A stretch of 64,000 nt of DNA from Chloroflexota bacterium (lineage in GTDB: Bacteria; Chloroflexota; Limnocylindria; Limnocylindrales; CSP1-4). The DNA is taken from positions 1 to 64,000 of the forward strand of contig PNAP01000042.1 of NCBI GenBank assembly GCA_003169735.1, given 5' to 3'. Both the position numbers and the translations under genes were made by a program. This document shows, one piece after another, positions 8,226 through 14,441 of this stretch (position 1 is its first letter; each line of letters begins with the position of its first letter). Under the pieces are notes generated by a model. That model searched no databases. It was not told the DNA's origin and was given only the letters and a program-made list of their open reading frames with translations.

Positions 8226-8935
8226 GCGACCCGACCAAGGGTGATCTCGCCGCCACGAACCAGGCCGGGACCGCCGTCGCGGTGGCTCCCGATTCGGCCG
8301 TCACCGTGCCCATCATCGTGCCCAACACCGGCTGGTCGGCAGTCGACCCGACCGCCTACAACGGTGGTCAGCCGAGCCAGATCGACCACCTCCGCCAGCT
8401 CGAGACCGGTGAGTACAAGCGCGACACCGGCCGCTGGGGTGCCCTCGACATCATCCCCACGAAGGCCGACTACGTGCTCGACCTGATCCGCATCAACAGC
8501 CTCTGGCCGCTGCTCTCCGGCCTGGCCTGCTGCGCGATGGAGATGATGTCGGCGGCGACCAGCCGCAATGACATGGATCGCTTCGGCATGTTCCCGTTCC
8601 GCGCCAGCCCCCGCCAGGCGGACGTGCTCATCGTCGCCGGAACGCTCACCACCAAGATGGCCGGCCCGCTCGTCCGCCTCTGGGAACAGATGCCCGAGCC
8701 GAAGTGGTGCGTGGCGATGGGCGACTGCACCTGCTCGGGCGGCCGCTACAAGCGGTCCTACGCGACGGTGGAGGGGATCGACCGCGTCCTGCCGGTCGAC
8801 GTCTACGTGCCCGGCTGCCCGCCACGTCCGGAGGGCCTCATCTACGGGATGATGAAGTTGCAGCAGCTGATCCGCGAGCGGCGTGGTCACTGGTCGGAGC
8901 GTCGGGTCGGCCCGACCGTTCCGACCGGCGTCTGA
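8222..8935 (+). CDS. nuoB: NADH dehydrogenase subunit B (cluster N2 subunit)
   Basis: NuoB carries the terminal [4Fe-4S] cluster N2 that passes electrons to quinone. The protein has 237 residues with an N-terminal extension of about 60 residues before the core. N2 ligands are seen as the tandem pair in [10 protein letters not shown], the Cys of MGDC and the Cys of PGCPPRPE. The third motif reads [10 protein letters not shown]; canonical NuoB has only one Cys here (G-x-C-A-x-[ST]-G-G), so this protein has an extra Cys two residues from an N2 ligand. The ATG overlaps the nuoA stop by 4 bp. Confidence 0.95.
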   Translation: MSDPTKGDLAATNQAGTAVAVAPDSAVTVPIIVPNTGWSAVDPTAYNGGQPSQIDHLRQLETGEYKRDTGRWGALDIIPTKADYVLDLIRINSLWPLLSGLACCAMEMMSAATSRNDMDRFGMFPFRASPRQADVLIVAGTLTTKMAGPLVRLWEQMPEPKWCVAMGDCTCSGGRYKRSYATVEGIDRVLPVDVYVPGCPPRPEGLIYGMMKLQQLIRERRGHWSERRVGPTVPTGV

Positions 8936-8962
8936 ACCTAACCCAGCCCAAGGAGCCCCGCC

Positions 8963-9586
8963 ACGGACACGGCCCTCAAGCGACGCCTCGAAACCGCGCT
9001 CGGTCCGATGCTGGCCGGGCCGGTCACCGCGCGGCATGACACGACCGAGATCCGCGTCACGCCCGAGCATCTGACCGACGTGATGACGGCGCTCCACGAT
9101 CAGCCGGAGCTGCGCTTCCTGATCCTCTCCGACCTGGCGGGCGTCGATACGGGCACGGTCATGCAGGTCGTCTATCACCTCTGGTCGGACGCGACGCCGG
9201 ACTGGCTGCGCGTCATCTGCGGTGACCTGTTGCGGGACGACCCGCGCATCCCGTCGGTCACGTTCCTGTGGAACGGCGCCGAATGGGCCGAGCGCGAGGC
9301 CTACGACATGTTCGGCATCATCTTCGAGGGCAATCGCGACCTGCGACGTATCTACATGTCGCCCGATTACCAGAGCTTCCCGCTGCGCAAGGACTTCCTG
9401 CTGCCCGATGACTCGTCGCGCTCGCCGGGCATGGGCATCCGCCACATGGAGCAGGCCGCCCCGCCGGCCGAGACGCGCAGTGCCCCGACGCTGCGCCGCG
9501 GTACCGGCGCCGCCACGATCGCGCCAGGCGACGCACCGACGACGGCGACGCTGCCTGCAGCCATCGGCCCGGAGGCTTCGGCATGA
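8963..9586 (+). CDS. nuoC: NADH dehydrogenase subunit C, probable ACG start
   Basis: NuoC is a hydrophilic Q-module subunit. Family motifs are WLRVICGDLLRDDPRIPSV and WAEREAYDMFGIIFEGN followed by RRIYMSPDYQSFPLRKDF. A Pro/Ala/Thr-rich tail of about 60 residues follows the core. The first canonical start in frame is ATG 9008, which has no ribosome-binding site. Upstream, coding-like sequence (DTALKRRLETALGP) continues to an ACG at 8963 preceded by AAGGAG (8950-8955) with a 7-nt spacer, and a stop closes the frame at 8939-8941 with no ATG, GTG or TTG between. I therefore infer initiation at ACG 8963 (207 aa); the conservative alternative is 9008 (192 aa). The 3' end overlaps nuoD by 4 bp. Confidence 0.9.
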   Translation, partial: TDTALKRRLETALGPMLAGPVTARHDTTEIRVTPEHLTDVMTALHDQPELRFLILSDLAGVDTGTVMQVVYHLWSDATPDWLRVICGDLLRDDPRIPSVTFLWNGAEWAEREAYDMFGIIFEGNRDLRRIYMSPDYQSFPLRKDFLLPDDSSRSPGMGIRHMEQAAPPAETRSAPTLRRGTGAATIAPGDAPTTATLPAAIGPEASA

Positions 9587-10806
9587 CCGCCGACCCGACG
9601 CTTGTCCGCTCGCTCGACGATCCGGACCTGATGGTCCAGACGCCGGCCACGATCTACGACGCCATCCCACCCTACCCGCCGCGCACCGAGCGCGAGGCCG
9701 AGTTCTACGCCATGGGTGACGGCGAGATGCTCATCAACATCGGGCCGCAGCACCCTTCGACCCACGGCGTGCTGCGTGTCGTCCTCAAGATCGACGGCGA
9801 GCGCGTGGTCGACCTGGACCCTGTCCTCGGTTACCTCCATCGCGGCGTCGAGAAGATCTGCGAGAACGGGGACTGGCACCACGCCATCAGCAACTGCGAC
9901 CCACTCGAGTACATCGCTTCGATGTTCTCCGAGGCGATGCCGGTGCTCGTCGCCGAGAAGCTGCTCGACCTGGAAGTGCCGCGGCGCGCCGAGTACATCC
10001 GCGTCCTGGCCTGGGAGCTCAACCGGATCGCCAGCCACATGCTCTTCATCGGCTGGCTGGCGCTCGACCTGGGCGGGTTGACGCCGATCCTGTACGGCTT
10101 CATCGAGCGTGATGAGATCGTCGAGATGCTGGCGGCGCTGACCGGCCAGCGGCTGCTCTTCAACTACCTGCGCATCGGCGGCGTCAACGGCGACCTCAAT
10201 CACGAGTTCCTGAGCCGACTCGGCGACTGGATGAGCCACGCGTTGAAGCGCGCTGACGACGAGAGCAAGCTGCTCAACAGCAACGAGATCTTCGTGCACC
10301 GGACGCGCGGCCTCGGCGTCATCGACCGCGACATGGCCCGCCGCACCTGCCTGACCGGACCGCCGTTGCGCGCCACCGGTATCCCGTACGACGTCCGTCG
10401 GGCGCACCCGTACTCGGTCTATCCGGAGCTCGAATTCGACATCCCGACGCGCGAGGAAGGCGACTCCTACGCGCGCTACCTGCTCCATCTCGACGAGATC
10501 AAGCAGAGCATCCACATCATCGACCAGGTGCTCGGGAAGATGCCCGACGGGCCGGTGATGGCCAAGGTGCCTCGGTTGCTGCGCGTGCCGCCCGGCCGTG
10601 CCTACATCGCCATCGAGAGCCCGCGCGGCCAGTACTCGTGCTTCGGCATGAGCGACGGCTCCGACCAGCCGTTCCGGCTGCGCATCCACGACCCGTCGTA
10701 CTTCAATCTTCAGGCCGTGGGGCTGCTGATGCCGGGCCACCTCATCGCCGACACGATGGCCATCATGGCCAGCCTCGACCCGATCATGGGCGGGATCGAC
10801 AAGTGA
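9583..10806 (+). CDS. nuoD: NADH dehydrogenase subunit D (49-kDa subunit)
   Basis: NuoD forms the quinone-binding cavity with NuoB. The 407-residue protein has the hallmark NIGPQHPSTHGVLR (the loop with the quinone-contacting His), LGYLHRGVEK, NRIASHMLF, RGERDEI-like FIERDEI, RIGGVNGDL, GPPLRATGIPYDVRR and the C-terminal SLDPIMGGIDK, which is the derived [NiFe]-hydrogenase-like end. Length is normal. The ATG overlaps nuoC (ATGA). Confidence 0.97.
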   Translation: MTADPTLVRSLDDPDLMVQTPATIYDAIPPYPPRTEREAEFYAMGDGEMLINIGPQHPSTHGVLRVVLKIDGERVVDLDPVLGYLHRGVEKICENGDWHHAISNCDPLEYIASMFSEAMPVLVAEKLLDLEVPRRAEYIRVLAWELNRIASHMLFIGWLALDLGGLTPILYGFIERDEIVEMLAALTGQRLLFNYLRIGGVNGDLNHEFLSRLGDWMSHALKRADDESKLLNSNEIFVHRTRGLGVIDRDMARRTCLTGPPLRATGIPYDVRRAHPYSVYPELEFDIPTREEGDSYARYLLHLDEIKQSIHIIDQVLGKMPDGPVMAKVPRLLRVPPGRAYIAIESPRGQYSCFGMSDGSDQPFRLRIHDPSYFNLQAVGLLMPGHLIADTMAIMASLDPIMGGIDK

Positions 10807-10834
10807 CCGGGCTCATGCGCCGCGCGAGCAGCCG

Positions 10835-12214
10835 ATGAGCATCATCACGCGACCCTGGTCGCGCATGACCCTCGCCGGCAAGATCATCCTGCCGCTGCTG
10901 CTCCTGTTCGTGCTGCTCAACATCCTGATCGTGGCCGGCCAGATGACGGGCGTCCTGCCGGTACTGGTCAACGGCCTGTTCCAGGTCATCAACGACAACG
11001 TCGACATCTTCCGATTCATCGGCGCGGTGACGGCGCTGCTGCTGTTCACGGTGCCGGCGGCGTTCGTGATCATCTTCATGGAGATGAAGCTGATCGCCTT
11101 CATCAACCTGCGCCTCGGCCCCAACCGGCAGGGACCGTGGGGCGTGCTGAGCTCGACGCTCCACGGTTTCAAGGTGCTGGCCAAGGAGGACTTCACGCCG
11201 ACCGGCGCGGATGTTCCGGTCTTCACCCTGGCGCCGGTCGTGACCTATCTCGGCGCGGTCATGACCATCATGGTCATCCCCTTCGCGCCAGGCCTGTTCG
11301 GGCTCGACATGAACCTCGGCCTGCTCTACTTCTTCGCCGTCGCCGGCCTCGGCGTCATCGGCCTGATGATGGGCGGCTGGTCGAGCTTCAACAAGTACTC
11401 GCTGCTCGGCGGCCTGCGCGCGGCGGCCGCCATCATCAGCTACGAGATCCCACTCACCCTGGCCGTGGTCGGCGTGATCATGCTGACCGGCACGATGAGC
11501 CTCAACGCCATCGTGCTGCGCCAATCGGGAAGTTTCATCGATTGGTTCGCCTTCCAGCAGCCACTCGCCTTCATCATCTTCTTCATCGCCGCGACCGCCG
11601 AGGGCGGGCGCACGCCGTTCGACCTGACCGAGGCGGACAGCGAGATCGTGGCCGGCTTCGCGACCGAGTACAGCGGGATGCGCTTCGGCTTCTTCTTCTT
11701 CGCCGAGTACGTCAACCTGTTCATCCTCTCGGCGCTGATGGTGACGCTGTTCCTGGGCGGCTGGAACGCGCCGCTCGATATCCAGCCACTGCTCGATTGG
11801 CTCCACATCACGGTCAACTCCGCCATCGATCCGGGGTCGCTCGGCATCGGCCTGCTGTGGATCATCCTGCTCGTGCCGCCGCTCGCCATCCTCGCCGTGA
11901 CGCTGCCCATCTGGATGATCAAGTCGAAGTGGTCGTTCCTGAAGGCGTTCATCGTCGGCTTCGTCATCGTCAACGTGATCGGCGGCGCGATCCTCGCGGT
12001 GTGGGCGTACATCACGTTCCCGTTCGTGGCCGGCCTGTTCTGGTTCTTCGGCAAGGCGTTCACGATGGTGGCGCTGTTCGTGATCATGCGCGGCACGCTG
12101 CCCCGGGTCCGCATCGACGAGCTGATGGGCTTCGCCTGGAAGTGGCTCATCCCCGCCGCGCTGCTCAACCTGTTCGTGACCGCGGGCGCGCTGCTCGTGC
12201 TCCAGGCTCGCTGA
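10835..12214 (+). CDS. nuoH: NADH dehydrogenase subunit H
   Basis: NuoH is the membrane subunit that closes the quinone tunnel and couples it to the antiporter arm. The 459-residue protein has about eight hydrophobic segments. Conserved loops are EMKLIAFINLRLGPNRQGPWG (first cytoplasmic loop, slightly changed from the usual ERK..A..QxRxGPN), KEDFTPTGAD, SSFNKYSLLGGLRAAAAIISYEIPL (Glu in the E-channel), EGGRTPFDLTEADSEIVAGF and EYSGMRFGFFFFAEY. It is somewhat longer than most homologues, with extra hydrophobic sequence at both ends. It starts 28 bp after nuoD. Confidence 0.96.
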   Translation: MSIITRPWSRMTLAGKIILPLLLLFVLLNILIVAGQMTGVLPVLVNGLFQVINDNVDIFRFIGAVTALLLFTVPAAFVIIFMEMKLIAFINLRLGPNRQGPWGVLSSTLHGFKVLAKEDFTPTGADVPVFTLAPVVTYLGAVMTIMVIPFAPGLFGLDMNLGLLYFFAVAGLGVIGLMMGGWSSFNKYSLLGGLRAAAAIISYEIPLTLAVVGVIMLTGTMSLNAIVLRQSGSFIDWFAFQQPLAFIIFFIAATAEGGRTPFDLTEADSEIVAGFATEYSGMRFGFFFFAEYVNLFILSALMVTLFLGGWNAPLDIQPLLDWLHITVNSAIDPGSLGIGLLWIILLVPPLAILAVTLPIWMIKSKWSFLKAFIVGFVIVNVIGGAILAVWAYITFPFVAGLFWFFGKAFTMVALFVIMRGTLPRVRIDELMGFAWKWLIPAALLNLFVTAGALLVLQAR

Positions 12215-12215
12215 C

Positions 12216-13061
12216 ATGTCACTGATGGACCGGATGCCCGGCTGGGGAGTCTTCAGGGGTGTCGCCTTCGGCGTCGCCCAGATGCTGCGCCCCAAGGTCA
12301 CCAATCAGTACCCGGAAGAGCCGCGCGACATCGCCCCGAAGCACCGCGGCCGGCTGATCCTGCTCTACGACGAGTTCGGCACGCTCAAGTGCGAGACCTG
12401 CTTCCAGTGCGCGGCCGCGTGCCCCATCGAATGCATCGACATGGGCGGCGTCGACACGCGCAGCCGGTTCCACGTCCACTGGGGCCCAGCCGAGCAGTAC
12501 GCCGAGAGGCGCGAGGAATCGGCGCTGCGCCGCTCGGGCCGCCCGGTCCCCGATCGGAGCTTCTCCGCCTGGGCAGCGATCGACCTGGCGCCGCTCGACG
12601 CCATCCTGGCCGACGAGGAGTACAGCCCGAAGCACCTGCTGCGCATCCTCGAGCGGACGCAGGAGGCGTACGGCAACCTGCCCGTGGCGGCCATCCAGCA
12701 CATCAGCCACGCGACCGGCGCGTGGTACAGCGAGATCTACGGCATCGCCACCAGCTACCGGCACCTCCGCTTCGAGCCGGGGACGACCCACGAGGTCGAG
12801 ATCTGCCGCTGCTCGAGCTGCACGTTGCTCGGCGGCGGCAAGGTGCTGGCGGCCTTCCAGGAGGCGCTCGCGACGCGCACCGGCGGGGTCAGCCCCGATG
12901 GCCTCGTTCGCCTCTCGACCATCGATTGCGGCGGCGAATCGGATCGGGTGCCGCTGGTCATCGTCGACGGTCATCTCCAGCCGTCCATCACGCCCGACAC
13001 GGCGACCGAGATCGCCGCCCACCTGCGCACCGGCCACGCGCCGCCGGCGAGGCCGGTCTGA
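12216..13061 (+). CDS. Fusion of the first half of NuoI with a NuoE-like domain
   Basis: The protein has 281 residues. Residues 1-75 align with the N-terminal half of NuoI: a PxxP-rich segment QYPEEPRDIAPKHRGRLIL, then one [4Fe-4S] motif C59-x2-C62-x2-C65-x3-C69-P. The second NuoI cluster motif is absent. From about residue 126 the sequence is NuoE (24-kDa) like: LLRILERTQEAYGNLPVAAI, GAWYSEIYGIATSYRHLRF, and the thioredoxin-like [2Fe-2S] region C197-x4-C202 and C238. The fourth NuoE ligand in the C-x3-C pair is Ser242 (CGGES); an additional Cys199 lies between the first pair. No separate nuoE exists in the operon. It is followed within 2 bp by nuoF, NuoE's usual partner. Confidence 0.88.
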   Translation: MSLMDRMPGWGVFRGVAFGVAQMLRPKVTNQYPEEPRDIAPKHRGRLILLYDEFGTLKCETCFQCAAACPIECIDMGGVDTRSRFHVHWGPAEQYAERREESALRRSGRPVPDRSFSAWAAIDLAPLDAILADEEYSPKHLLRILERTQEAYGNLPVAAIQHISHATGAWYSEIYGIATSYRHLRFEPGTTHEVEICRCSSCTLLGGGKVLAAFQEALATRTGGVSPDGLVRLSTIDCGGESDRVPLVIVDGHLQPSITPDTATEIAAHLRTGHAPPARPV

Positions 13062-13063
13062 CG

Positions 13064-14386
13064 ATGCAGATCCTGCGCGGCGATGCCGCCACGCCGTCCA
13101 TCCTCCTGGCCCGCGCGGCCGATGGCGCGGCCGAGCCCAGCCTCAGCGCAGCCGAGGCGACCGGCGCGTGGAAGGCGTGGCGGAAGCTCGTCAAGACGGT
13201 CAGCCCCGAGGAGATCGTCCGAAAGATCACCGCGTCCGGGTTGCGCGGCCGCGGTGGCGCGGGGTTCCCGACCGGCCAGAAGTGGGCCGCCTGCGCCTCG
13301 CAGCCGCCGGGCATCCGCTACGCCGTGGCCAACGGTTTCGAGGCGGACCCAGGCGCGCAGCTCGATCGGACGCTCATGGAGCGCGACCCGCACGCCGTCC
13401 TCGAGGGCCTCGCCTTCGCCGCCTTCGCGGTCGGCGCTCACCAGGCGTACGTGGTCGTCAAGTCGACCGCCGTGGTCGCCGTTCGCCGTCTTCGTGACGC
13501 GCTTCGGGCGGCCGAGGAGGAGGGCCTGCTGGGCAGCGACGTCCTCGGCTCGGGTTTCGACCTGCATGTCGAGGTGCGCGAGATCCAGGGCGCGAATGTG
13601 CTCGGCGAGGAGACCGTCCTGCTGCGCGCCATCGAGGACAAGCGCGCCCAGCCCGACCAGCGGCCGCCCTACCCGGCCGAAAAGGGCCTCTGGGACAAGC
13701 CGACGGTCGTCAACAACGTCGAGACCCTGGCTGCGGTGCCGTGGATCCTGGGCAACGGCGCCGAGGCGTTCTCGAAGATCGGCCTCGCCTCCGCACCCGG
13801 CACGACGCTGGTGCAGATCGGCGGTGCGGTCAAGCAGCCGGGCATCGCCGAGGTGGTCCTCGGGACAACGGTAAGCGACCTCGTCAAACTCGCCGGCGGG
13901 CCGTCCGGCACGCTCAAAGCCGTGCTCGTCGGCGGCCCCTCGGGCGGCTTCCTGCCGCCCTCGGAACTGGACGTGCCGCTTGAGCCGGGCGCGCTGCGCG
14001 ACCGTGGCGCGCTGTGGGGCTCGGGAACCGTGCTCGTCGTCGACGACCGTGCCTGCATCGTCGACCTCGCCAGCCTGATGACGCGCTTCCTCAACGACGA
14101 GGCGTGCGGCAAGACCATCCCCTGCCGCATCGGCCTCCGCCGCCTGGCCGAGATCGGCGACCGCCTCACGACCGGCCACGCGCGCCCCGACGATGTCCAG
14201 CTTGCGACGGACCTCTCGTCCGATACCCGGGACGCTGCGCTGTGCGGCCTGGAGCGCTCGGCACCCAACCCGCTGATGAGCGGGATGCGATACTTCATGC
14301 CGGAGTTCGAGGACCACATCGTGCGGGGGATCTGCCCGGCCGGCGTCTGTCAGCCCCTGCGAGTGGCCGCCGGAGCCGCCCAGTGA
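13064..14386 (+). CDS. nuoF: NADH dehydrogenase subunit F (FMN subunit), HydB-like, altered N3 motif
   Basis: NuoF normally oxidises NADH on FMN and passes electrons to cluster N3. The 440-residue protein has the Gly-rich NADH loop LRGRGGAGFPTGQKW, a divergent FMN region (NGFEADPGAQLDR for the usual NADExEPGTxKDR), GANVLGEETVLL and KPTVVNNVETLA, a SLBB region, and the C-terminal cluster region. There ACGKTIPCRIG replaces the family SCGKCxPCR, so the second of four N3 Cys ligands is Thr; the last ligand is in ALCGLERSAPNPL, a form seen in HydB/HndC-type (hydrogenase or bifurcating) subunits. NADH use is likely but not certain given these changes. ATG 13064 lies 2 bp after the NuoI/NuoE fusion. 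Confidence 0.93.
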   Translation: MQILRGDAATPSILLARAADGAAEPSLSAAEATGAWKAWRKLVKTVSPEEIVRKITASGLRGRGGAGFPTGQKWAACASQPPGIRYAVANGFEADPGAQLDRTLMERDPHAVLEGLAFAAFAVGAHQAYVVVKSTAVVAVRRLRDALRAAEEEGLLGSDVLGSGFDLHVEVREIQGANVLGEETVLLRAIEDKRAQPDQRPPYPAEKGLWDKPTVVNNVETLAAVPWILGNGAEAFSKIGLASAPGTTLVQIGGAVKQPGIAEVVLGTTVSDLVKLAGGPSGTLKAVLVGGPSGGFLPPSELDVPLEPGALRDRGALWGSGTVLVVDDRACIVDLASLMTRFLNDEACGKTIPCRIGLRRLAEIGDRLTTGHARPDDVQLATDLSSDTRDAALCGLERSAPNPLMSGMRYFMPEFEDHIVRGICPAGVCQPLRVAAGAAQ

Positions 14387-14441
14387 TCGCCCGACCAGGG
14401 ACCGCCCGACCAGGCTGCGACGAGGGGAGCGACGGCCGCCG

